A stretch of 64,000 nt of DNA, taken from assembly GCF_021699195.1 (NCBI RefSeq), contig NZ_SSXE01000010.1:1-64000 (forward strand), read 5' to 3'. Positions within the stretch are counted from its first letter, which is position 1, and every line of letters starts with the position of its first letter. The DNA comes from Nonomuraea sp. MG754425 (GTDB lineage: Bacteria > Actinomycetota > Actinomycetes > Streptosporangiales > Streptosporangiaceae). Made by a program: the position numbers and the translations under genes. Of this stretch, positions 50,731 to 59,245 are shown piece after piece. The notes under the pieces were generated by a model that saw only the letters and a program-made list of their open reading frames with translations, ran no database searches and was not told where the DNA came from.

Positions 50731-51771
50731 GTGCGCGCACTCGTCTACCACGGCCCGGGCCGTCGATCCTGGGAGGACGTTCCCGACCCGCGGATCGTCG
50801 ACGCGACGGACGCGATCGTCCGGGTGGACGCCGTCACGATCTGCGGCACCGACCTGCACATCCTCAAGGGCGACGTCCCGGAGGTGCGGCCGGGCAGGGT
50901 GCTGGGCCACGAGGCGGTCGGCACCGTGACGGCCACGGGCGGCGCGGTCGGCGCGATCGGGGAGGGCGACCGCGTGCTGGTCTCCTGCGTCACCTCCTGC
51001 GCGCGTTGCCGTTACTGCCGCACCGGCATGTACAGCCAGTGCCTGGGCGGCGGCTGGATCCTCGGCCGCCATGTCGACGGCACCCAGGCCGAGTACGTAC
51101 GCGTGCCGTTCGCCGGTACCTCCGTCCACCTGCTGCCCGAGGGCGTGGCGGACGAGGCGGCCCTCATGCTGGCCGACATCCTGCCCACCGCCTACGAGGT
51201 CGGCGTCCTGAACGGCCGGGTGCGGCCCGGCGACACCGTGGTGATCGTGGGAGCGGGCCCGATCGGGCTGGCCGCGATCACGACGGCGCGGCTGTTCACG
51301 CCGAGCCACGTCGTCGCCGTCGATCTCGCCCCCGCCCGGCTGGAGGCCGCCGGGCGGCTCGGGGCGGACGTGCTCGTCGGCGCGGGCGACGACCCCGCGG
51401 CCGCGATCGCCGAACTCACCGGCGGCCTCGGAGCCGACGTGGCCATCGAGGCGGTCGGCGTCCCCGAGACGTTCGAACTGTGCACCCGGCTGATCCGCCC
51501 GGGAGGGCACGTGGCGAACGTCGGCGTGCACGGCGGCCCCGCGTCCCTCCACCTGGAGGACCTGTGGAGCCGCAACGTGACCATCACCACCGGCCTGGTC
51601 GACACGTACTCCACCCCGGCGCTGCTGGACATGGTGGCCGCCGGACGGCTGGACCCGGCCGTGTTCATCACGCACCGCTTCGACCTGGGGCGGATGGAGC
51701 AGGCGTACGAGACGTTCGCGGACCCGCGGACGACCGGCGCGCTCAAGGTGGTCCTGAGCCGCTCCGCCTAG
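50731..51771 (+). CDS. Zinc-dependent alcohol dehydrogenase
   Basis: 346 residues, GTG start. Zinc ligands C in ICGTDLH (residues ~38-44) and GHEAVG (~60), and the structural-zinc cysteines CVTSCARCRYCRTGMYSQC; NAD-binding VIVGAGPIGLAAITTA. Medium-chain dehydrogenase. Its TAG stop overlaps the stop of the convergent universal stress protein gene within CTAG. Probably part of the hypoxia/stress group with the Acg-like protein and the USP. Confidence 0.9.
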   Translation: MRALVYHGPGRRSWEDVPDPRIVDATDAIVRVDAVTICGTDLHILKGDVPEVRPGRVLGHEAVGTVTATGGAVGAIGEGDRVLVSCVTSCARCRYCRTGMYSQCLGGGWILGRHVDGTQAEYVRVPFAGTSVHLLPEGVADEAALMLADILPTAYEVGVLNGRVRPGDTVVIVGAGPIGLAAITTARLFTPSHVVAVDLAPARLEAAGRLGADVLVGAGDDPAAAIAELTGGLGADVAIEAVGVPETFELCTRLIRPGGHVANVGVHGGPASLHLEDLWSRNVTITTGLVDTYSTPALLDMVAAGRLDPAVFITHRFDLGRMEQAYETFADPRTTGALKVVLSRSA

Positions 51772-52625
51772 CGGACGACCGCGACCGGGCACGGCGAGCG
51801 CCGCAACATGGAGGCCGTCACCGAACCGAACCGCCCCTGCGGGCACCCCACCACCATCAGGGTCGCGTCGGAGACGGAGTTGAGCGCGTCGTCCGCGCGC
51901 GGCTGCGTCACCCGGGCCTCGATCGTGACGTGCGCCTTCTTCCGCCACGGTAGGAGGAGGTCCGCCAGCCAGTTCTCCGCCGCCTGCCGCCAGTTCTCCG
52001 TCACGTGCTGCGCGTCCAGGGGATTGAGCGCGGGGACCGTCATCCCGCCCCAGGTCACCGGCGGCTGGGTCCACGCGTGGATGACGATCAGCGGCACGCT
52101 GCGCGCCCGTGCCTCCTCGCAGGCGAACGCGAGCACCGCCTCGGCCTTGCCGTCGTCGGTCACCCCCGCCACGACCGGGCCCGGGTGTGAGCTGCGCGGC
52201 ACCGAGCCCCGGCCGCGGACGACGATGACCGGGCAGTGCGCGTGGGCGGCCGTGTGGGCGGCCACCGAGCCGACGACCGCGCGGGCGACCGCGCCGAGCC
52301 CGCGGGAGCCGACCACGAGCAGTTCGGCGTCGGTGGACAACGACTCCAGCCGGTCGGTCGCCGACCCCTCGTACAGGTCGGGACGCACGTCGAGACCGGA
52401 GGTGCTGGCCCGCGCGCAGTCCGCGCCGTGCCACAGCACGTGCTGGGCCGCGCTGCGCAGCGAGTCCCGGGCCGCCTGGTCCCCGTCGCCGTAGGGCCAC
52501 TGCCACGCGTGACAGAGGGTGAGCGGCAGCCGCCGGAACTCGGCCTCGTCCATCGCCCAGTCCAGCGCCTGCATCGCATGATCGGAGCCGTCATAGGCGA
52601 CGACCACGCCCAGTGTCTCGTCCAC
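51768..52625 (-). CDS. Tandem-domain universal stress protein
   Basis: 285 residues, two USP domains (~5-137 and ~150-285). The first keeps the ATP loop: VVGSRGLGAVARAVVGSVAAH; the second, VVGCPQGRFGSVTASMLRRSPCPVAVVR, is slightly degenerate. Cytosolic stress proteins that bind ATP. Such tandem USPs are typical of actinobacterial hypoxia regulons. Convergent with the alcohol dehydrogenase, sharing CTAG. Confidence 0.9.
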   Translation of the reverse strand: MDETLGVVVAYDGSDHAMQALDWAMDEAEFRRLPLTLCHAWQWPYGDGDQAARDSLRSAAQHVLWHGADCARASTSGLDVRPDLYEGSATDRLESLSTDAELLVVGSRGLGAVARAVVGSVAAHTAAHAHCPVIVVRGRGSVPRSSHPGPVVAGVTDDGKAEAVLAFACEEARARSVPLIVIHAWTQPPVTWGGMTVPALNPLDAQHVTENWRQAAENWLADLLLPWRKKAHVTIEARVTQPRADDALNSVSDATLMVVGCPQGRFGSVTASMLRRSPCPVAVVR

Positions 52626-52677
52626 CTGCTCACCCTTGGCAGTTCGGCGGGCGTTATGCGTGCCGGGCCGGGAACTT

Positions 52678-53421
52678 TCACCTTTCCTGCCGAGTCTTGG
52701 CCCGCTGCCGAACCCCGGTTCCGGCGCGGAGGCTGCGCGTCAGGACGGGGATCATCACCGTCGCGGGGACGAGGTGCAGCCCGAGGAGGGCGACGGTGGT
52801 GGCGGTGTTCGCGCCGACGAGGAAGGGCGGGACCAGCGAGATCGCGGTCAGCGACACCGCCGTCCAGGCGAATCGCGCGGCGGGGCGAGCGCTCCGGCGA
52901 AGGAGGGCGGCGGCGATGACGATGCCCACGACCGAGAAGACGCCGGTCACCGTGGCGAACCCGGGCAACGGGATCGCCTCGCCGCCGTCGGGGATCTCGA
53001 AGTCGACGCCGGCGCCCCGGGCGAGCGCGGCGGCGAGGGTGGTGGCCGCCATCGCCGTCAGCGTGGCGAGCAAGCCGGTGCCGGCGAGCCCGAGGAGGCG
53101 GTGGGTGCGGCCGGTCTGTCCCGAGGCTGCGCCGCCCCTGGTGTCATTCGTGCTGTTCACGTCCTGCTCCATCGTTCGGTGGCCGGTGACGGTCCTGGGG
53201 GTGACGATGCGCACCCGCGCCGTGCGACGGCCGGGGTTGCGCAGGGCGCGGACGCCGGTGCCGTGCAGCCAGAACCCGGCGTCGCGTCCGAGGACCGGCC
53301 CGAGTTCGCCGTCGCGCAGCTCCAACTGCACCCGCCCGTGGGTGACGACGCCGAACGCGTCACGCCACTCGGCCGCGACCACCGCGACACGCGCACCACC
53401 GCGCAGCGCGAGCGTCCGCAC
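52678..53421 (-). CDS. Cupin-like plus DUF6069 membrane protein
   Basis: One frame of 247 residues from a GTG at 53421, five bases after the sigma factor stop. Residues ~1-84 look like a small cupin (GRVQLELRDGELGPVLG, WLHGTGVRALRNPGRRTARV); residues ~110-247 are DUF6069 with four membrane helices (AARGAGVDFEIPDGG region, FATVTGVFSVVGIVIAAAL). Codon use is coding-like throughout. Alternatively the DUF6069 part starts independently at the GTG at 53160 or ATG at 53172. In an operon downstream of the ECF sigma factor. Confidence 0.65.
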   Translation of the reverse strand: MRTLALRGGARVAVVAAEWRDAFGVVTHGRVQLELRDGELGPVLGRDAGFWLHGTGVRALRNPGRRTARVRIVTPRTVTGHRTMEQDVNSTNDTRGGAASGQTGRTHRLLGLAGTGLLATLTAMAATTLAAALARGAGVDFEIPDGGEAIPLPGFATVTGVFSVVGIVIAAALLRRSARPAARFAWTAVSLTAISLVPPFLVGANTATTVALLGLHLVPATVMIPVLTRSLRAGTGVRQRAKTRQER

Positions 53422-53426
53422 CGGGA

Positions 53427-54410
53427 CTACTCCGTGCCGTCCGCCGGCAGGCGCTCCGGCAGCCCGAGCCGCGGGAACCGGTCGTCGTGGAACGTGAAGA
53501 TCTCGGTGATCGCCCCGCCGGTGACGCGCAGGACGTCGATCGTCAGCGGCAGGTAGGCCCCCTCCCGCTGCCGCCAGTGGTAGAAGGCGACGGCGGGCTG
53601 CCGGTTCACCGAGGTGGGGACGGCGCGCAGGTGCCGCATGCTCTCGAAGCCGCTCTCGACCCAGTCGCGCACCACCGCGTCGCGGCCGACGTACCGGCCC
53701 GGCGTGGGCGGCATCGAGCAGCGGACGTCGTCCCGCAGCAGGGTGGCCAGCCTGCCGACGTCCGTGGCCACGCTCGCGTCGGTGTAGCGGCGTACCAGCT
53801 CGCGCGTGCCGGCGTCCTCCTCGCCGCCGGTCCAGTCCTGCCGCTCGGCGGGCAGGTGCTCCCGCATGCCGGCGCGGGCCCGCTGCAGTGCGCTGTTCAC
53901 GGAGTTGACGGAGTCCCCGAGGAGTTCCGCGACGTCCTTCGCCGGCCAGCCGAGCACGTCCCGCAGGATCAGCACGGCCCGTGGGCGCGGCGCGAGGTGC
54001 TGGACCGCGACCAGGTACGCCAGCTCGATCGTCTCCCGCGCGAGCGCGACGGCCTCGGGCTCGTCCGCGTCGCCGGCGGGCAGTTCGTCGAGCAGCCGGT
54101 CCGGGTAGGGCTGCAGCCACGGCACCTCGCCGCCGGTCGCGGGCTCCGGGCGGCACTTGGCGAGCAGGTCCAGGCAGGCGTTGGTGGCGATCCGGTACAG
54201 CCAGGCGCGGAACGTCGAGCGCCCCTCGAAGGTCTCCCGCCGCCGCCAGGCACGCAGGAACGTCTCCTGAACGGTGTCCTCGGCGTCCTCGAACGACCCG
54301 AGCATCCGGTAGCAGTGCACGTGCAGCTCCCGCCGGTGCCGCTCCGCCAGCCCCGCGAAGGCCGGCTCGTCGACCTCGCCCAGCTCCTCCAGCTTTGTCC
54401 CCGCACTCAT
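53427..54410 (-). CDS. ECF sigma factor with SnoaL-like domain (SigG-like)
   Basis: 327 residues from the ATG at 54410 (AAGGATGAC upstream). Region 2 (RELHVHCYRMLGSFEDAEDTVQETFLRAW) and region 4 (LAPRPRAVLILRDVLGWPAKDVAELLGDSVNSVNSALQRAR), followed by a SnoaL-like domain (~205-320). This layout resembles SigG-type (ECF56-like) factors, regulated through the C-terminal domain. Cotranscribed with the cupin/DUF6069 gene. Confidence 0.88.
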   Translation of the reverse strand: MSAGTKLEELGEVDEPAFAGLAERHRRELHVHCYRMLGSFEDAEDTVQETFLRAWRRRETFEGRSTFRAWLYRIATNACLDLLAKCRPEPATGGEVPWLQPYPDRLLDELPAGDADEPEAVALARETIELAYLVAVQHLAPRPRAVLILRDVLGWPAKDVAELLGDSVNSVNSALQRARAGMREHLPAERQDWTGGEEDAGTRELVRRYTDASVATDVGRLATLLRDDVRCSMPPTPGRYVGRDAVVRDWVESGFESMRHLRAVPTSVNRQPAVAFYHWRQREGAYLPLTIDVLRVTGGAITEIFTFHDDRFPRLGLPERLPADGTE

Positions 54411-54484
54411 CACGTCATCCTTCCGCCTCGTCGTGTCCCGTCGTAGATGTGACGGGGGCGGGCGCGAGAACTCATCACTGACGG

Positions 54485-55336
54485 TCAGTCAGGGGCGGCC
54501 GGGCCGTCGCGGTCGAGCGTGGCCCGGAGCCGGCCGAGCCACTCCGTGCCCAGCCGGCGGCCGTCCGGGAGGTCGTCGTCCCGGTCCCAGCGCCACGTCG
54601 TGACCATCGCCAGCATGAGCAGCCGGCACTCGCGCAGCAGAGCCCGGTCGAGACCCGGATAGTGCTCGGCGACCTCGTCGGGCGCGTGGGCGAGGTCGAA
54701 CTCGACGGGCCCCCGGCAGCACGTCTCGAAGTCGATGAACAGCGGCCCGTGCTCCGTGGCGAGCAGGTTGCCCGGGTGCGGCTCGCCGTGCAGCAACTGC
54801 TCGGCGGCGCCGCGTCCGGTGACGGCGCGTCTCAGGTCGCGCAACGTGTCGCCGAGCAGCTTCCGGTCCGCGTCCGCGAGCGCCGGGGTGCGGTCGTGGC
54901 CGGCCACGAGTCGCTGCGCCTGCTCGACCCGGTCGGTGAAGTGCGGCGCCGGGACGTCGATCGCGCGCATGCCGGCGTGCAGCCGCCGGAGCGCCTCGGC
55001 GTAGCCGGCCGGCGCGATCTCCTGAGCCGTCGCGGGTTCGTAGTAGGTCCACAGCGTGATCGCGAACCCGTCACGCTCGTGGACGCGCGGCTCCACCCGA
55101 GGTTCGAGGGCGGCCACGGGGCTCCCGGCCGCGGCCAGCCGCCCGGCCAGCTCGATCTCGAACCGCGCGCCCTGCTGCCCATCGGGCGCCACCCGGGCCA
55201 TGACGTCACCCGGCAGCAGCCGCAGCGCGAGCTTGTTGGAGTCGTGCAGCACGATCGCGTCGTCGGCCGGCAGGCCGAGCGCCGAGGCTACCGACCGCGC
55301 CGCGGCCACCGCTCGCCGGACCTCTGACACCCGCAT
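54485..55336 (-). CDS. Aminoglycoside phosphotransferase-fold kinase
   Basis: 283 residues from the ATG at 55336 (GGGGAGG upstream; a longer frame exists). The APH fold is shown by LHGEPHPGNLLATEHGPLFIDFETCCRGPVEFDLAH, containing the catalytic HGxxxxGN and IDFE motifs. N-terminal ATP-binding region: LHDSNKLALRLLPGDVMARV. Members phosphorylate small molecules such as antibiotics, choline or homoserine; the substrate is unknown. It lies immediately downstream of the kinase cluster. Confidence 0.85.
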   Translation of the reverse strand: MRVSEVRRAVAAARSVASALGLPADDAIVLHDSNKLALRLLPGDVMARVAPDGQQGARFEIELAGRLAAAGSPVAALEPRVEPRVHERDGFAITLWTYYEPATAQEIAPAGYAEALRRLHAGMRAIDVPAPHFTDRVEQAQRLVAGHDRTPALADADRKLLGDTLRDLRRAVTGRGAAEQLLHGEPHPGNLLATEHGPLFIDFETCCRGPVEFDLAHAPDEVAEHYPGLDRALLRECRLLMLAMVTTWRWDRDDDLPDGRRLGTEWLGRLRATLDRDGPAAPD

Positions 55337-55409
55337 CGCCGCCCGCCTCCCCGCCGCCGTACGCTCCGGGCGGCACCCTAGCAAGCCGCCGGTCGTGCCG
55401 GCCTCCGGT

Positions 55410-57326
55410 TTATCGGGCGCTCCAGTGGACGCTCCAGGACGCGCCGGGAGTGAACTCGGCCAGCGTGCGCACCGTCCGGCCGGTGAGGTCGATCGCCTGC
55501 AGCCTGGGCGGGCTGCTCTGCTCGGTGTAGACGCCCAGATGGTCCTGGCCGAACCAGAACCAGATCACCCCGCCGGGAGGGAGCGGCACGGTGGTCGACC
55601 GGCGGCCGGTGCCGCCGTCGAGCACGCAGGCGGTGTCGGCCGCGCCGGGGCAGCGGGTGGCCAGGCGGCCGTCGGCGGAGAAGGCGGGGATCGCGTCGTC
55701 GGGCTGGTTCACCTGGTCGATCGTCCGGCGTGGGGTGCCGTCCACCTCGTAGAGGCGGATCCGCCTGCCGGTGGCGTCGGCGGTCCTGGCGACGGTGCCG
55801 TCCGGGCCCCAGACGTAGTCCGCCTTCCCCGCGCCGGAATCGGCGGCGCGGACGAACGTGGCGGTGCGCCGTTCGGCGTCGGCGATGGCGAACCCCATCG
55901 TGCGGTCGTCGTCGCCGGTGTCGTAGACGGTCACCAGGACGCGCCTGCCGTCCTCGGCCCAGGACGGCCGCCGCAGCGCGAGGGGCGGGTCCACGACGGG
56001 GACCCAGAACTCGCCGCCGAGGTCGCGCCGGGTGACGCGGATCGCGCCGGCGTTCTCCAGGGCCACGCCGGGGTTCTCGTGGACGTGGGCGGCGCGGGCC
56101 CCGTCGGGCGACACCACGGGCAGCATGCGGGTCGTGACCGGCTGGAAGCCGTCGCCGTCCGCGGCACGCAGTCCCGCGCTGAAGGCCAGGCCCTGGCTGA
56201 GATCGGTGCTGCCGCGCAGGAACGAGGTCAGCCGCAGCGGGTCGGTGGGGTGCTCGTGCAGGGTAGCCCCCAGCTCCGGCACGGTGACGGTACGGGCGTC
56301 GGCCGCCAGCGCCCCCTTCGTCGCGAGCGCGACGGTGACCGGCCCGGACGGGACCGCCGTGAGCGCCGCGGTCGCGGCGAGCAGCGCGACCGCGGTGACG
56401 ACCGCGCCGGTCAGCAGCCGTCTCCTGGACGGCGTCGGGGCCAACGTGGCGAGCAGCTTCCGCGGCCCCCTGGCGGGCCGGGCCGCCGCGTGGCCCGCCG
56501 CCAGGGTCTCGGCCGGGGCGGCACCGTCCGGCGGCCGGCCGAGCAGGCGCAGGAGCACCTCGCGGGCGGCCGGACGCCCGGCGGGGTCCTTGGCCAGGCA
56601 GGCGGCGACCACGTCACGCAGATCGCCGGGCAACGGCCCGAGGTCCGGCTCGGCCGCCAGGATCCGGTTGACGATCGCGGGCAGGCTGTCCGCCCCGAAC
56701 GGCGGCGTCCCCGAGGCGGCGAACAGCACGGTGGAGGCCCAGGCGAACACGTCGGCGGCGGGACCGATCGGGCCCTGGCGGAAGTGCTCGGGGGCCATGT
56801 AGGCCGGGGTGCCCATGACCGCCTCGCCGGTGGTCTCGAGGACGCCGGCGGGGCGGGCGATGCCGAAGTCGATGACCCGCGGCCCCTGCGGGCTGATCAG
56901 GACGTTGCCCGGCTTGAAGTCCCGGTGCACGACCCCGGCCCGGTGGATGGCGGCCAGCGCGGTGATCGTGCCCACGGCCAGCCGGCGCAACTCGTGCTCG
57001 CGCACGGGGCCGCGCTCCGTGACCTCCTGCTGCAGGGTGGGCCCCGTGACGTACTCGCTGACCACGTACGGCAGGGCGTCGGCCGTCCCGACCTCGATGA
57101 CCTGCGCGGTGCAGAAGGCCGCCACCCGCGGGAGCACCTCGGCCTCGCGGCGCAGCGCTTCGGCGGCCTCCTCGTCGGCCGCGTGCAGCATCTTGACGGC
57201 CACCGGGGCGCCGTCGGGCGTCTCCGCCAGGTACACCACGCCCTGACCTCCGGCGCCGAGCCTGCCGCGGACGAGATAGCGGCCGACGCGCGTGGGATCG
57301 CCGGGGGACAGCGGGCTGCCGGGCAT
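55410..57326 (-). CDS. Membrane serine/threonine protein kinase with propeller-like C-terminus
   Basis: 638 residues. All catalytic elements are intact: glycine loop GRLGAGGQGVVYLA (21-34), Lys45 in VAVKML, HRDFKPGN (D136), DFG (153-155) and APE (after GTPAYM). One membrane helix near 310-335 and an extracellular region of about 300 residues with repeats of the TolB/WD-like type (SPDGARAAHV, SWAEDGRRVLV). The start is the ATG at 57326; a GTG at 57335 overlaps the upstream gene. Third gene in a run of three related proteins. Confidence 0.88.
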   Translation of the reverse strand: MPGSPLSPGDPTRVGRYLVRGRLGAGGQGVVYLAETPDGAPVAVKMLHAADEEAAEALRREAEVLPRVAAFCTAQVIEVGTADALPYVVSEYVTGPTLQQEVTERGPVREHELRRLAVGTITALAAIHRAGVVHRDFKPGNVLISPQGPRVIDFGIARPAGVLETTGEAVMGTPAYMAPEHFRQGPIGPAADVFAWASTVLFAASGTPPFGADSLPAIVNRILAAEPDLGPLPGDLRDVVAACLAKDPAGRPAAREVLLRLLGRPPDGAAPAETLAAGHAAARPARGPRKLLATLAPTPSRRRLLTGAVVTAVALLAATAALTAVPSGPVTVALATKGALAADARTVTVPELGATLHEHPTDPLRLTSFLRGSTDLSQGLAFSAGLRAADGDGFQPVTTRMLPVVSPDGARAAHVHENPGVALENAGAIRVTRRDLGGEFWVPVVDPPLALRRPSWAEDGRRVLVTVYDTGDDDRTMGFAIADAERRTATFVRAADSGAGKADYVWGPDGTVARTADATGRRIRLYEVDGTPRRTIDQVNQPDDAIPAFSADGRLATRCPGAADTACVLDGGTGRRSTTVPLPPGGVIWFWFGQDHLGVYTEQSSPPRLQAIDLTGRTVRTLAEFTPGASWSVHWSAR

Positions 57327-57331
57327 CCGGA

Positions 57332-59245
57332 TCACCCTCGCGCGTAACGCAGGTCGACCACCGCGTCGGCCGGCGCCCGCACCTCGGCCAGCACCCGTAC
57401 GGTCTTGCCCGACAGGTTCAGCAGGACCACCCGGCGACGGTCCTTCGCGGCGGACACGAGCCCGATCAGGTGGGCGTCGTCGTACCAGCCGATCACGGCC
57501 GCCTCCCGCCGGCCGGGGACGGTGGCCACCCGCTTGCCGGTCTCCGCCTGCCACACGCACGTGACCAGGGCGTCGGCGCAGCCGCTGGTGACGAACCTGT
57601 CCCCGGCGGGGGAGAACCAGTCGGCGTTGCCCTGCAGCAGCCCGACCCAGTGCAGGATGCGCGTCGTCCGGCCGGTGTCCGGGTCGAGCAGCCGCATCCC
57701 CGAGCCCCATTCCGCGGTCAGGAAGCGGGCGGCCACCGACCGTCCGTCGGGGGTCCACCGGTAGTTCGCGTAGAACCGGATCGGATCGACCCGCCCGCCG
57801 GCGGCCTCGGCGGCCTGTTTGATCTGCTCCCCGTCGTCGGTGGGGACGAACCGCGCGGTGCGCCGGGCCACGTCGATGAGCACGTAGCCCACGGTGAGCG
57901 GCCGGGTGGCGCCGTTGATCCGCTCGTACCGGTGCGCCGACAGCAGCACCCGGTCGCTCTGCCGCGACCAGGCCAGCGACATGCTCTGGAACGGCGGGCG
58001 CAGCACCGGCACGCTGAAACGCTCGCCGGTCAGGTGGTCGGTGAAGAAGACGGCCAGGTGATTCTCGGTGGCCCCGTACAGGGTGTTGAAGGTGGCCAGC
58101 CAGCGCCCGTCGGGGGAGGGCTCGGCCATCATCGAGTGCGGGCCCGCGTCGACGAACCCCCCGGTACGGGGGTCGCGGACGTACCGGCGGCTCGTGCCCA
58201 CCTGGATGGAGGCGAGGCGTACCGGATCGGACGGGCGCTCGTAGGCGACGCCCAGCCCTCCCGGCAGCGGGCGCTCCGCCGCCGGGCCCGGCGAGGCGGT
58301 CACCGGCGGCACCGCGCGCGGCGTCCACCCGGCGGCGAGTGACGGGCCGGGAGCGGGCGTGGCGGCGGGGGCGTCCCGGCTCGCCGCGGCGGCCGTCACC
58401 GCGACCGTCACGGCGGCCGACCCGCCCGCGGCCACGAGGGCGATCGCCACCCCGGCGGCGGCGACGCGGAACGTCCTGCCGGTGACGGGCCGGGTCCGAC
58501 GGGGTGAGCCGGTCAGGCCGGTGTGCTCGATCAGCCGCAGCAGCGCCTGTTCGGCGGTCGGCCGGACGTCGGGACGGTCGGCCAGGCAGGCGGCCAGCAG
58601 GTCGCGCAACGCCCCTGCGGTCGCAGGCGGGTCCGCCGGCCCGCCGCCCGGCCGGAACCCGTCGTGCCCCGTGGCGGCGAACATCATGGTCAGGGCCCAG
58701 CGGTAGACCTCGGCCGGGTGCCCGGCCGGTTCGCCGCGGGTCTGCTCGGGAGCCTCCCAGCGCAGGATGTGGCGCGCCGGAGTCGTCTCGCCGGGCGGCC
58801 GATCATGCGTCTCCGGCGGCACGCAGAGCAGCACGGGCCCGTGGTCCGCCGACAGGACCCGGCTCGGCCGGATCCGCGCGGGAGGCAGGCCGGCCCGCCG
58901 CACCGCGGCCAGCGCCGTCATGGTGGGGATCGCCAGGCGGTGCAGTTCGGTTCCGGTCAGCGGGCCGTCCGCGGCGACCCGGTCCGCCAGCGAACCGCCC
59001 GGGACGTACTCGGTGACCAGGTAGCCGGCGTCCCCGTCCAGCACGGGGACCGTGCCCACGGGCGCGGCCTGCCGCATCCGCTCGGCCCACCCGGGCTCGC
59101 TCGGCCGCCGCAGGGACGGCGTGGTGTAGTGGCGCAGCACCACGCGTCGGCCCGACGGCGCCGTGGCCAGGCTGGTGAGCACGCCGCAACAGCCCGTGTG
59201 GAGCCTCTCGTCCGGCGGGTAACCGGGCACGCTCGCCTCGTTCAT
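57332..59245 (-). CDS. Kinase-like membrane protein, apparent pseudokinase
   Basis: 637 residues with the same architecture as its downstream neighbour (kinase-like domain ~15-260, membrane helix ~270-300, extracellular propeller-like part), but catalytic residues are lost: the ATP lysine reads VVLRHYT, the HRD loop reads ARIRPSRVL, and DFG becomes LLCVPPE. The APE motif survives (WEAPEQ). It can bind or regulate but should not phosphorylate. ATG overlaps the upstream gene stop (ATGA). Propeller part contains EPSPDGRWLATF and YRWTPDGRSVAARF. Confidence 0.85.
   Translation of the reverse strand: MNEASVPGYPPDERLHTGCCGVLTSLATAPSGRRVVLRHYTTPSLRRPSEPGWAERMRQAAPVGTVPVLDGDAGYLVTEYVPGGSLADRVAADGPLTGTELHRLAIPTMTALAAVRRAGLPPARIRPSRVLSADHGPVLLCVPPETHDRPPGETTPARHILRWEAPEQTRGEPAGHPAEVYRWALTMMFAATGHDGFRPGGGPADPPATAGALRDLLAACLADRPDVRPTAEQALLRLIEHTGLTGSPRRTRPVTGRTFRVAAAGVAIALVAAGGSAAVTVAVTAAAASRDAPAATPAPGPSLAAGWTPRAVPPVTASPGPAAERPLPGGLGVAYERPSDPVRLASIQVGTSRRYVRDPRTGGFVDAGPHSMMAEPSPDGRWLATFNTLYGATENHLAVFFTDHLTGERFSVPVLRPPFQSMSLAWSRQSDRVLLSAHRYERINGATRPLTVGYVLIDVARRTARFVPTDDGEQIKQAAEAAGGRVDPIRFYANYRWTPDGRSVAARFLTAEWGSGMRLLDPDTGRTTRILHWVGLLQGNADWFSPAGDRFVTSGCADALVTCVWQAETGKRVATVPGRREAAVIGWYDDAHLIGLVSAAKDRRRVVLLNLSGKTVRVLAEVRAPADAVVDLRYARG

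Noticed and set aside
52626..52677. GGGAACTTTCACC before the universal stress protein gene as a DosR box
   Set aside because: Half of the consensus fits but the other half and the spacing do not.
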